From Diplonema japonicum (taxonomy: Eukaryota; Euglenozoa; Diplonemea; Diplonemida; Diplonemidae), in NCBI GenBank assembly GCA_964019335.1, contig OZ025714.1, positions 372,001-436,000 of the forward strand: a stretch of 64,000 nt of DNA, written 5' to 3'. Below the pieces are notes generated by a model. The model worked only from the letters and a program-made list of their open reading frames with translations, ran no database searches and was not told where the DNA came from. This document shows positions 1 through 8,628 of this stretch, one piece after another. Each line of letters starts with the position of its first letter. The first letter of the stretch is position 1. Made by a program: the position numbers and the translations under genes.

Positions 1-2306
1 TCCTCATCGAATTGTTGAAGCTCTGCGGTGAGAAGCGGTTTTTCAACATCAAGCATGTTGCCCATGAGGGTGTTGAAGGTAGAGACGATCATGTCAAGCT
101 TCAGGATTTGCATTCTAAACTGGTCCCGCATTTTGTACAAGGTCAAGGCTTGCGGTGGAATGACGAAGGTTTGGTCCTCTTGGGTCTCGGACGCGTTCAT
201 GATCTCCAAGTAGTTGATCTCGCGTAGCATTTTCACGAGCTCGGGGTCGAAGTTAACCTTGACCTGGCCGGAGGTTTCGTCTTTGTTGAGGAGGTTTAGT
301 TTCAGTTTTTCGCTTGATGTTGCGCCGACTTGTCCGGCCCATTTGTCGGCGCAGGCGTGGATGTAGGCTTTGAGGTTGTTGGAAAGCTGCCTTTGAAGAT
401 TCAATGTTTCAATGGCGAGCTCGCTTTGCATCACGGGTTTCGACAGTTCCGTGATGCGCTGGTACGGCTCAGAGATCCTCTCGAACAGGCCCTTGGCGAA
501 GATGAGCTGCGACGATGTCTGCGGCATCCTGTTGTAGACCGTGAGCTTCGACATGGTATCGTCTTTGAAGGTGTGGAAACACTCTTGTACCGACAATAGA
601 TCGTTTTGATAGGCCTTCAGGACGTCGAGCTGCCGCTTCTGCCATTCCTGGTGGATCACTGACCTGTCCAAAAAGCCTTCATACGTGTCGACCAGCTTGA
701 AAGCGTTGTACAAAGCCTGCGCGTCTTCCATCGATTGAGAAAGCATGGAACCAAGCCGCATTTCCATCTTCCGGACATGTGCTCTAAACGCAGAAAAGTC
801 GTGATCGAATCTGGGCTCTTCCACGTTCAACAAGTCGTAACCACCTTCCTCCGGGCTGTGGAATTCTTGGTACACCGCGAGGAATTCCTTGTAGATTTGC
901 ACGATGTTTTGGGAGAGCTCCGCTCCTTGTGTGCCGCCGATCTCAACTTTTTCAAGCCTGTTGAACAACATTGCGGTCTCTAACACATCCAGTAGATCGT
1001 GGCATCGCTCCAGGAAAGCGTCGAGCCGGGAGAAGAGAGTGGTGTTTTGGAACTTCCATGACCGAGGCTTCACTTCTTCCGTCCCGTCGACAGCTTCTCT
1101 TCCGGCTTTGCTTTTGTAGTGAAAATACCATGTTTTGAAATGGCTGCAGACGGTGAGGGTGCCCGAGAGGCGCTTTACAGCTTCGTCGGGCTCGCATTGA
1201 AATAGGTCTTCGATATTTACATTGGCCTTGGCAGAGCTGATCAAATCGTTGCAAACTTCTCTAATGAGAATGACGAGCCTTGTTGGTGTGTTGTAGTGCT
1301 TCGAGTGGGTCCACAGGATGTACACGTAATGGAACAGCTTTTTAAAAATCCCCTGCGATATTAGGTTTTCAAAGCTTTCCGTGTCCTGGGCGTCGGCGAT
1401 GTCGAAGAAGGTTTCTTTCAGCGGTTCGAGGAATCTGTAGTTTTCACGGGCTTCTTCAGCGCTTTTTCTCAGCTCGGCGATCAGTTCGGAAAAGGGTTTG
1501 TGATACGACGACCCGGCTTTGGACAGCATCACGATCACCTTCAAAACCTTCGACGCGTGAAGCTGTTCTTCCAACGACAGCAAGTTGTCACGTTTGTTCC
1601 GCCAAAATTCAAGCTCTTCCTTAGGGCCGGGATGGCCTTCGACAAGCATTGATTCAGGACTTTGTTGCATCGCTGATTTTATTTGCGCTGTCCACGCGAC
1701 AACGACTGATTCAAGCTGGTACAGAAGATCTTTATCACGGGTGGGCTCGTCAACTTTGTCCGGGAAGGATATTGGCGGTAACGGAAGCAATGTCCGGCCA
1801 CCGCAGAGCCCGTTCGTCACCAAAACATGTGCTAGGTAAGTGTGCACGTTTTCCATCAACGCTGGTTGTGCGACCTCGGGTATTTGTTCTATGTTTTTGT
1901 CGATTTTCAGAAGCGGGAGGAACACAGATCTTGAGTACTGGTCCAGAGTGTCCAACGGTCGAACATACAAATCGCCGAAAATTATGGTTTTGTTGATGTT
2001 GCCCAGGTCGACCTTCTGTGTCTTCCCTCCTTCCGCGAGCTTCATGAAATAGAAAACCTTTTTCTTGTAATCATTCGGGAGGTTGCTGTCCGTAGTGATC
2101 ACTGTCATCCCCGTCTTCTGTATCACGAACAGCGCCCTTGTGTCTGCAGTGTCGAAAAATTCTTTAATCGCTTGTGAATTGTCTTCCTGTTCCGTTAATT
2201 TCCGCAAATCCCCAGGCTTCAATTTCATTGCTACCTGCATTCTGTTCTCCAGCCATGAGACTCTCTTGTCTGTCTGCCGCTCATCATCTTTTCCTTCTGC
2301 TCCCAT
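1..2306 (-). CDS. dynein heavy chain, N-terminal tail (partial, runs off left edge)
   Basis: Reading the minus strand from the ATG at 2304-2306 I translated an open frame of about 768 codons to the left window edge. The protein begins MGAEGKDDERQTDKR. Around residues 200-240 it has a segment like GPKEELEFWRNKRDNL, which matches the DHC_N1 tail signature (GP..E..+W..R..NL). Farther on come PRSWKFQNTTLFSRLD, then LDVLETAMLFNRLEKVEIGG, typical of axonemal outer-arm heavy chains. Only the cargo/intermediate-chain-binding tail is in the window; the AAA motor would lie to the left. It implies a motile cilium or flagellum. The start is supported by the acceptor-like TTCCTGAG directly upstream. Whether it is an alpha, beta or gamma outer-arm type cannot be decided from the tail. 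Confidence 0.88.
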   Translation of the reverse strand, partial: MGAEGKDDERQTDKRVSWLENRMQVAMKLKPGDLRKLTEQEDNSQAIKEFFDTADTRALFVIQKTGMTVITTDSNLPNDYKKKVFYFMKLAEGGKTQKVDLGNINKTIIFGDLYVRPLDTLDQYSRSVFLPLLKIDKNIEQIPEVAQPALMENVHTYLAHVLVTNGLCGGRTLLPLPPISFPDKVDEPTRDKDLLYQLESVVVAWTAQIKSAMQQSPESMLVEGHPGPKEELEFWRNKRDNLLSLEEQLHASKVLKVIVMLSKAGSSYHKPFSELIAELRKSAEEARENYRFLEPLKETFFDIADAQDTESFENLISQGIFKKLFHYVYILWTHSKHYNTPTRLVILIREVCNDLISSAKANVNIEDLFQCEPDEAVKRLSGTLTVCSHFKTWYFHYKSKAGREAVDGTEEVKPRSWKFQNTTLFSRLDAFLERCHDLLDVLETAMLFNRLEKVEIGGTQGAELSQNIVQIYKEFLAVYQEFHSPEEGGYDLLNVEEPRFDHDFSAFRAHVRKMEMRLGSMLSQSMEDAQALYNAFKLVDTYEGFLDRSVIHQEWQKRQLDVLKAYQNDLLSVQECFHTFKDDTMSKLTVYNRMPQTSSQLIFAKGLFERISEPYQRITELSKPVMQSELAIETLNLQRQLSNNLKAYIHACADKWAGQVGATSSEKLKLNLLNKDETSGQVKVNFDPELVKMLREINYLEIMNASETQEDQTFVIPPQALTLYKMRDQFRMQILKLDMIVSTFNTLMGNMLDVEKPLLTAELQQFDE

Positions 2307-2885
2307 TTCTCAGGAAGGGACACCCTCTCTTTTTTTTTTTCTCTTCTTCTTTTCTTCTCGTTTTCAAAAGGAGGAATATTAAGGGTAAAAAAATTTAAGG
2401 GTGGGGGGGGGGTTAAAATAGTAATCGGATTAAGAGGGGTGTCTTTTTTCTTCTTCTTCTTTTTCTTCTCTGGTTCTTGTCCCTTTCCCCCCCAAAGGGC
2501 CCGAGACCTGTGATATGGTTTTTATTTTTTTATTTCTCCACGATCTGTCGATAAGAACTATGAGGACCAATCATAATACATTTCATAATACGATTCATAA
2601 TGAACAGAACCAGACACCCGAACCGACCAGCCGTTCCGAGAACGGCGTGTGCGTTGGTCCCACCAAAGCCGAAGGATGAGCACCCCGCGTATCTTCTCCC
2701 TTCCAACAACAGTAGAGGTGAGCAAACAAGGTCCAATACGCTGAGAGTAACAAAAGGGTAACATTTTTGAATAAAAAAAAAGGGGGTACAGAGTACAAAT
2801 AAAAAAGAAAAAAATGGTCTTAGAGGAGGAGAGATGGTGTAAAACCAAAAAAAAAAAAAAAAAAAAAAAAAAAACTTCCCCCCCA
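2307..2885. other. intergenic, homopolymer-rich, with short structured patch
   Basis: This gap separates the dynein start from the phosphomevalonate kinase stop. It holds a T/C-rich tract at about 2325-2475, a G9 run, and an A-run of about 30 nt at 2848-2875 lying just downstream of the kinase stop in gene sense. The stretch 2550-2760 is ordinary-complexity sequence with a perfect 6-bp stem (GCCGTT/AACGGC, 2630-2646). I see no convincing coding frame. A small RNA is possible but not supported by any family signature. Confidence 0.5.
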
Positions 2886-4211
2886 TCAAACATCGTACGA
2901 AGGATAGGCGTTCAAAACCGCATCTTTTGAGGTGAAAACCTGGGCTTTTAAGCCGTTTCCCTGGTCAATACCGATCTCAAGAGCCCGAACGGTGCCCTGT
3001 GTTGGTGAGGTGTACTCGTTCCATGTTTTCGTGAGGAGGTCGCGGGAGGAGGATCCAAGGCAAACCGCGAAGATGGCGTCATAACCACCCGCACCTGGGC
3101 ACGCTGCCGCAAGGACGCCGGGAGAACGTAATGTGGCTTCAAGCAAATCTGTTTGTTGCGCGGGTTCGATCTCGGTGTCGGACGCTCTGCCAATCTCACG
3201 AAGGGCCAACCGCGATCGGATCATTGCATCGCGAAGCTTGCAAAAAACACCTTCTTCACCCCATTCGGTGCTCACCTTCGTCTTCAAATTATCAAGAGCA
3301 GCATGGTACCTTTCAGGGTTCTCTTGCGATTCGACAAACATATTTCGCAGCTCAGTATAGACGGCCTCGTTGGCATCTGCAGATGTTTTCCACATCACGT
3401 TACTGTTTTCAACATTGCAGTTCTTCCATTTGAACACGTTTGCCACCATGCCGGGTGTTTCTGAGCCTTTGCTGATGTCGCCGAGGACAAGACACAGATT
3501 GTCGGGAAAGCTCAACGGGACTATGTCATGATCGAACCCCGAAATAACACTATCAAGAGCTTCAAAACGCACAGGACCCGTCGGGTGGAGGTCTGTGATA
3601 TACTTCTGGACAGGGGTAGGGGTGTACCTGATGTACCGGACTGAACCGTACATTGCGGAAGCCACGTCGAAACCCGATCCGATCTTCCCTTGCGCTTTAC
3701 AGTGCGCGATTTGTGCTATAGCGTGTATTGTGGACAGGGAAACATCGCCTGAAAAGTGTTTAAAGACACATGCTACCACCGAGGATACTAGTCCAGCGCT
3801 GCTTCCTAGACCGGTTTTTCCTTTGCCTGGTCCCGCGTTGCCGTAGAACTCGTCGTCCGCTTGGAGGTGGAGGTGGAGGTGTGTTGTGTTGGCTCTTTGT
3901 TTCCATGTGTAGGCTATGCTTAGCAGTAGTGCTGCTTCTACGAACTTGTTCTGGTCCACGTCGCCTTGGATTACAACGCCATCCGGTGTGTCTCTGAGGA
4001 GGTACCGCCATTTTTTCTTGAACTGCGGGGAGTCCACCATTACTTGCAGCGTTTCGTTGTCTGTTTCGGTCTTGGCTTCCGCAACTCCCACGCAGTGAAA
4101 CCTTGCGCTTACCGCCAGGCTTATCCCGATGTTCGGTCTGTCCACGATCAGGTACCCGCCTGAGACCAACACCTTGCCCGGTACAGTGACAGCGATGGCT
4201 TTGTATGCCAT
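2886..4211 (-). CDS. phosphomevalonate kinase (GHMP family)
   Basis: The 441-residue protein starts MAYKAIAVTVPGKVLVSGG. It carries the three GHMP-kinase signatures in order: PGKVLVSGGYLIVD near residues 10-23, the ATP-loop GLGSSAG near 135, and the C-terminal PGAGGYDA near 385. Length and motif spacing fit eukaryotic ERG8-type phosphomevalonate kinase, which phosphorylates mevalonate-5-phosphate to the diphosphate in the cytosolic or peroxisomal mevalonate pathway. The frame stays open 118 codons farther upstream, but that extension is K/F-rich translated homopolymer. The chosen ATG follows an A-rich leader, after a pyrimidine stretch ending CTACTCAG. Mevalonate kinase is the alternative, but the SGGYLIVD and DLxSKGSETPG-like blocks fit the phospho-form better. 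Confidence 0.88.
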   Translation of the reverse strand: MAYKAIAVTVPGKVLVSGGYLIVDRPNIGISLAVSARFHCVGVAEAKTETDNETLQVMVDSPQFKKKWRYLLRDTPDGVVIQGDVDQNKFVEAALLLSIAYTWKQRANTTHLHLHLQADDEFYGNAGPGKGKTGLGSSAGLVSSVVACVFKHFSGDVSLSTIHAIAQIAHCKAQGKIGSGFDVASAMYGSVRYIRYTPTPVQKYITDLHPTGPVRFEALDSVISGFDHDIVPLSFPDNLCLVLGDISKGSETPGMVANVFKWKNCNVENSNVMWKTSADANEAVYTELRNMFVESQENPERYHAALDNLKTKVSTEWGEEGVFCKLRDAMIRSRLALREIGRASDTEIEPAQQTDLLEATLRSPGVLAAACPGAGGYDAIFAVCLGSSSRDLLTKTWNEYTSPTQGTVRALEIGIDQGNGLKAQVFTSKDAVLNAYPSYDV

Positions 4212-4587
4212 TTTTTTTTTCTTTTTCCCCTGAGTAGGTATTTGAATAAGCAGGTGGGAAAAAAAGATTGGGGGAGGAGGGGGGGATTTATGCAGTGCAC
4301 AGCACGCCACCCTTCTTTTTGAGGGGGGGGGAAAGAAAAGACGGAAAAAAAAGAAAGAAGAAATAATGAAACTCTTCTTTTGAGGTATGCAGTTTTTTTT
4401 TTTTTTTTTTTTTTTTTTGTTTTGTTTTTTGCGCTCACCGGCCGAGCTGAGCTTAGTTCCCCGTTGCCAATGAAAAAAGAAAGGAGGATAAAAAAAAAAA
4501 AAAGAAAAAAAAAAAAAAAAAAAAAAAAAAGATACAAAGAATCCCGCGCAACCTGTAAAGGGCACCCAGGGTTCCCCGCAAAAAAAA
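4212..4587. other. intergenic: paired T- and A-runs and a weak hairpin
   Basis: Between the scaffold gene and phosphomevalonate kinase there is a T-run at 4391-4418, an A-rich run at 4490-4530, and a small inverted repeat at 4548-4580 (GCAACCTG / CAGGGTT). That repeat resembles, in opposite orientation and with a different loop, the hairpins at 44.5, 47.9 and 49.2 kb. The pyrimidine tract ending in AG about 18 nt before the kinase ATG is the candidate leader splice acceptor. Confidence 0.5.
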
Positions 4588-6246
4588 CTACATAATATGA
4601 TTGTTGGAGACCGGTGTGAAGACGGGGCTGGTGTTGTGGGGGTTTATAGGGCAGTCCCGAGAAAGGTGGCTCGCACCGCAAAGACAACACCCCCAGTGAG
4701 ACGGCACTACGGAAGGTGACACCGGCTTGAACTTCAAAAGAAACGCATCAAGAATATCCACCGAATGCCGAGAAAGCCCAGGGTTACCATCAAGCTTAAG
4801 ACACCGAAGCTTAGGAGAGCTCCGCACAAGCGAGTGAAGCAGAGGAACACACGTCTCAGAGACACAATTCTCCGACAAGTCAATTGACACGAACCGACCG
4901 GAACTCGAAACAGTGTTCAGCGAAGAAAGACCCCTTTTGGAAATACCATTACCGGACAGACACAGGGTCGTTATACTCTTATGGTTCTTCAAACCACGCA
5001 ACACACGCGCGATGATTTCATCACCCAAATACAACCCTGACAGGTCAAGTATCTTAAGGCTTCCCGACAGTGCTATCGCTTCAGCGAGAACACCAGGGTT
5101 TTCACGTACTGACGAAGCAGGAAGGTCCTTTAAATGTGTTACATTGTCCACAATGATGTCGGCTAATATGTCACTGTAACTTTTTACTGTCGCGGTCTGC
5201 GTGGCTACATCATCGTTGCCTTTAAGGTCTTGGATGGCGTTCAGTAGGGCTTCCCTGTCGTTGTCATCTGATATAAAGGAAAGGTTCTCAGATGTGAGAG
5301 ATAGAAATATTTTCCCGTTAGCAGATGCGTATCTTGTTGCGAAATCTCGGTGGGATTGTGGCGACACCTTCTGTTGCGAGATCCACTCAAGAACGTCGTA
5401 AGGATCCCAGTCAGCAGGGCGGCGGTTTCGTAGATCAATGAGTTCCGTTTTCCGTCTTCTGTTTGAATTGTAAGGGGCTCTATCTGTTTTCCTGAAATCG
5501 CGTTTCAAATCTTGAAGAGCTTTCGACAGTGTTTCCCGGTCCTTCGGGTCTGCTATGAAATTAAGATCTTCCCCTGAGAGGGATAGACCAATCGCCTCGT
5601 TTTGTGTCGGGTATTTTGAAACGAAATCGTGCGATGCTTCCGGGGAGATTGCTTGCTTAGAGATCCATTCGTGTATGTCAACATTGGGGCAAGGTGGGAG
5701 ATCATCTTCTTCTACATTGTCCTTGAGATTTTGAATTGCTTGGGTGAGGGTGTTGCAATCTTTCGCGTTGTTTATAAACGATAGGTCTGATTGGGTGAGG
5801 GAGAGGATGAATGTCCCGGATGGTGAATCGTACTTTGAAGACAGTGCTTTTTGTGTGTCGGGTGTTATATCTTGTTTTGAGAGCCAGTTGCTGACATCAT
5901 GCGCGTCCCATGTTGTTGGGCAGCGTTGCTGTTCATCTAGTAAGTCGGTTTTGAAGAGTTTCGGGGCTACAGAGGTTCTCCTCCCGCCGTTCCACTTGAC
6001 GATAGTGACGCCTTCGGGTTTCTCCCACACACCCTTTGCCAGCCTGTGGTCCAGTGTGTCGTAGTAGTAGAAGGCCTTGCGGCTTTCGCTCCACTGTGCC
6101 ACCCATCTTTCGCCGGGTCCGCCTTCCTTTCGCACGACGACCGCAGTGTCCGGTATCGCCCACTGGCTCCTCACTTTCTTCCCGCCTAGCTCTGTGTAGT
6201 GGTATGCTTGGTGCTTTTCATTCCAGGTGCCAACGTATTTCACCAT
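4588..6246 (-). CDS. WW-like / triple SAM-like / LRR / zinc-knuckle scaffold protein
   Basis: A 552-residue protein with an unusual domain order. Residues 1-90 hold two WW-like repeats (YVGTWNEKHQAYHY and AFYYYDTLDHRLAKGVWEKP). Residues about 110-350 contain three copies of a ~65-residue SAM-like module, each with a W..(D/H)V..W(L/I)S.Q core, then LSLT..(D/N)L.FI and ending A(I/L)Q(N/D)LK. Residues about 400-505 form RNI-type leucine-rich repeats (LKILDLSGLYLGDEI, LCLSGNGISKRGL, LRCLKLDGNPGLS). The C-terminus has a CCHC-like knuckle (CCLCGASHLSRDC, spacing C-x2-C-x3-H-x4-C). I infer a protein- or RNA-binding adaptor; no enzyme motif is visible. An A/G-rich leader precedes the ATG. The SAM call rests on pattern only. 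Confidence 0.72.
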   Translation of the reverse strand: MVKYVGTWNEKHQAYHYTELGGKKVRSQWAIPDTAVVVRKEGGPGERWVAQWSESRKAFYYYDTLDHRLAKGVWEKPEGVTIVKWNGGRRTSVAPKLFKTDLLDEQQRCPTTWDAHDVSNWLSKQDITPDTQKALSSKYDSPSGTFILSLTQSDLSFINNAKDCNTLTQAIQNLKDNVEEDDLPPCPNVDIHEWISKQAISPEASHDFVSKYPTQNEAIGLSLSGEDLNFIADPKDRETLSKALQDLKRDFRKTDRAPYNSNRRRKTELIDLRNRRPADWDPYDVLEWISQQKVSPQSHRDFATRYASANGKIFLSLTSENLSFISDDNDREALLNAIQDLKGNDDVATQTATVKSYSDILADIIVDNVTHLKDLPASSVRENPGVLAEAIALSGSLKILDLSGLYLGDEIIARVLRGLKNHKSITTLCLSGNGISKRGLSSLNTVSSSGRFVSIDLSENCVSETCVPLLHSLVRSSPKLRCLKLDGNPGLSRHSVDILDAFLLKFKPVSPSVVPSHWGCCLCGASHLSRDCPINPHNTSPVFTPVSNNHIM

Positions 6247-6375
6247 TCCTTTTCTTTTTTTCTTTTGTTTTGTTGAAGGGACGATTTTTGAACAAAAAAA
6301 AATTGGGGGGTAAACTGAAAAACAAAAAATATTACGTTTTTTTTTTTTCCTCTTTCTTTTTTCTTTCTTTCTTTC

Positions 6376-7032
6376 TTACTCGGTTTGCCCGCAAGCAGCT
6401 GCGATGGCGTAGTCTCCACCGTGTGAGATGGTTACTTTAACAGAGGAAATGCCAAGAGAAGAGGCGGCGGAAGCAACGGGGCCTGAAAGCAGGACAGAAG
6501 GGGCTTTGGTGGATGAAGCAATAATCTCCACATCGCGAAGGAGAGACGGGGTTGGGCTTGTGGAGAGCGACGAGAGAACAGCATGTTTTGCAGCAATCCG
6601 GCCGGCGATGCTGGCACGCTTGTCTGGAGCGTGCTCACAGTACGCCGCCTCCGAAGGGGTCAGCAAGATGCAGACTTCATCAAGGTCGGTACTTGTGGTG
6701 GATATCTGTTGTACATAAGTTCCTGTCTTACCCCCTGCGTCACTTACAAGGCTTTCTAGATTTTTTTTTACTTTTTCCATCCCGTCCTCCGGTTTTTTCT
6801 TCTCGCCTTGTTCTTCTCCCTCCACCCTCCCGTAGCACGTGTACTCTCCATACCCGCTGAAAACTTTTTGTTCTTCTTCCTCGTTGTTTCTTGTGTGGCC
6901 TCCTTCGTCTTTTGCGTTTCGTTCCACCTTCCCTCCAGGGACCCTCCTCGCTATCTTTTTGTTCGCTGTTTCATCAATGTAATCTTCACCGCCTAATCCT
7001 TCCAACAAGGCTTGCCGGTATTCATCAGACAT
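6376..7032 (-). CDS. holo-ACP synthase-like (4'-phosphopantetheinyl transferase) domain protein
   Basis: The 218-residue protein has a charged, probably disordered N-terminal half (rich in E, K and G). Residues about 105-215 have the AcpS fold pattern: STDLDEVCILLTPSEAAYC, then IAGRIAAKHAVLSSL, LRDVEIIASSTKAPSVLLSG, and SSVKVTISHGGDYAIAAA. AcpS enzymes transfer phosphopantetheine from CoA to acyl carrier proteins. In the family the helix usually reads AAKEA with a Mg-binding glutamate; here it reads AAKHA, so activity is uncertain. Alternatives are a non-catalytic homologue or an altered metal site. A ~30-nt T-run on the plus strand places a poly-A leader directly before the ATG, after a CCCCCCCTTTAG acceptor-like site. 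Confidence 0.75.
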   Translation of the reverse strand: MSDEYRQALLEGLGGEDYIDETANKKIARRVPGGKVERNAKDEGGHTRNNEEEEQKVFSGYGEYTCYGRVEGEEQGEKKKPEDGMEKVKKNLESLVSDAGGKTGTYVQQISTTSTDLDEVCILLTPSEAAYCEHAPDKRASIAGRIAAKHAVLSSLSTSPTPSLLRDVEIIASSTKAPSVLLSGPVASAASSLGISSVKVTISHGGDYAIAAACGQTE

Positions 7033-8586
7033 TTTGTTTGTTTTTTTTTTTTTTTTTTTTTTTTTTTTGTTCTTTTTGTGTTTGCTTTTCGCCTTTGATT
7101 TTGCTAAAGGGGGGGAAGGGTGAATGGATGGAATAAGAAGAGGGGGGGGGGGGGGGGGAACCCGAACTGAATTGTGGGAGGGAGGGGGGTTTGAGAATAG
7201 GAACGGGAGAAAGAAAAAAAAATAGAAAAAATAGCCATTTTATCCACAACGAATGATGAATTCTTTTTTTGTCACTTTCGAGGGGGGAAAAAAAATTAAA
7301 TGACATTAAAAAAATCCATCGGGTGGAATTAAGCTTTTTTTTTTCTTTTTTTTTTTTTAAATCAAGAATTAGGTCAATTCTCCGAAAACCACTAATTTTT
7401 CTGACCAGTGGGCTACCCGGGAATTTACCTATTTTTTTCTGCAACGCTTTCTTCTCACAGGCATTAGACCAAAATCTTTGGTTTGCTGTGGTGAACGAAA
7501 ACGTAAAATTGAAGAGCAAAATAAAAATAGTAAGGGGTTGTAACCCCCACCTCAACTATTGTTTTGTTTGCTTTGTTATTATTATTTTTTTTTGTTTGTT
7601 TGTTTGTTTTTTTTTTTTTTTTTTTTTTTGTTTTTGTTTCTGTCGTGTCCTCGCAAAAAGAAAAAAGAAAAGAAAAGAAAAAAAAAAGAAGAAGATTTTG
7701 TGAAGTCAAGTGAAAACCCACTCAACAAACTGAAATCGCATGATGCACAAAATTTTCGTGTGTCCCCCGAGTCGCAAGAAAAAGAAAACGCTTTTTTTTT
7801 TTTTTTTTTTTTTCCTTTGCATCTGTGTCCTCCTTTACTGTTTCTCAAGTAAATGTAAAAAAAAAAAAAAATATTTCGATAAAAATCTCAGGGTTGCTTA
7901 GAGAAAAAAAAAGAGAGAGAGAGAAAAAAAAAAAAAAAAAAAAAAAAGGAAAGGTATATTATGCTTCAGTACCCAAGAGTGTTGGTCAATGTTGCTGCTG
8001 GTCCCTCCCGCACCTCTTGGGAAAATATAATGAACCAGCGAACAGCAAGGCCAACCCCAAAAGAAGTACTGTTGGGGGAGAAGAGAAAAAAAAAAAAGTT
8101 GAGTAGAACAGTGAGTGGGTGATAAAGAAAAAGCTTTCAGCTACTGAGGAGGGAGCCAGTATTTCTTTTTTTTTTTAGTATTCCTCCCTACCCCCATCTA
8201 TAAAAAACCCTCCTATCGTGCACTATCACTATTACTTTTTTTCAAAAAAAGAATTCCCCCCCCCCCTCCCCCGTTTCGATAAGTTCCCTAAAAAAAGAAC
8301 GTGGCTTTGAAAGGGACCCTCCTATTTTCCCCTATGGAGAGAAGAAAAAAAAAACCACAAAAAAAAAAGAAAAAAAAAAAGAAAAAAAAAAACAAGAAGC
8401 GATAGACTGAAACAAAAGGGTAGATGAAAACGAGAATGGACACAAAAAAAAAAAAGAAAAGAGGGGACAAAAAAAGGGACAAAAATAAATACGGGACCGG
8501 GGGTGTGTGTGCAATTTTTTTTTTCTTTTTTAATTTTTTTTTTTTGTTTTCTTTCTTTCTTTTCTTTTTTTTATTTTTTTTTTGTT

Positions 8587-8624
<38 letters not shown>

Positions 8625-8628
8625 AACA
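7033..8628. other. 1.6-kb intergenic region with many homopolymers and one hairpin candidate
   Basis: The region is dominated by A, T and G runs: T at 7040-7068, G at 7141-7158, T at 7607-7629, T at 7792-7813, A at 7925-7947, and A of about 40 nt at 8592-8631. The last lies just 3' of the kinase stop in gene sense. Two islands of normal complexity are visible, 7375-7560 and 7960-8100. The second is described separately as a hairpin candidate. Long K/F-rich frames here are translated homopolymer and are not annotated. Confidence 0.55.
7967..8071. other. imperfect 105-bp inverted repeat (structured RNA or decayed MITE candidate)
   Basis: The ends CAGTAC (7967-7972) and GTACTG (8066-8071) are reverse complements. 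Internal arms also pair: GTTGGTC with GGCCAAC (one G-U), and TGCTG..GGT with ACC..CAGCA. The loop is about 35 nt. This is the only non-homopolymeric structured block in the 1.6-kb gap. It could be a noncoding RNA, a small MITE remnant, or part of an exon; 54 codons are also open on the plus strand from the ATG at 7961. I do not favour coding. Confidence 0.35.

Noticed and set aside
2550-2760. Possible C/D-box snoRNA between dynein and phosphomevalonate kinase
   Set aside because: A GGATGAG and a CTGA are present, but the terminal stem and a proper RTGATGA box are lacking, so the evidence is too weak.
7025-7555. 176-codon minus frame rich in K and F
   Set aside because: Arises from A/T homopolymers and G-runs; no domain and no consistent codon use. 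The same applies to other K/F-rich frames at 2530-2893, 7269-7848, 8288-8650, 10269-10782, 23595-23999, 27098-27505, 27901-28410, 43599-44236, 55111-55515 and 59420-60752.
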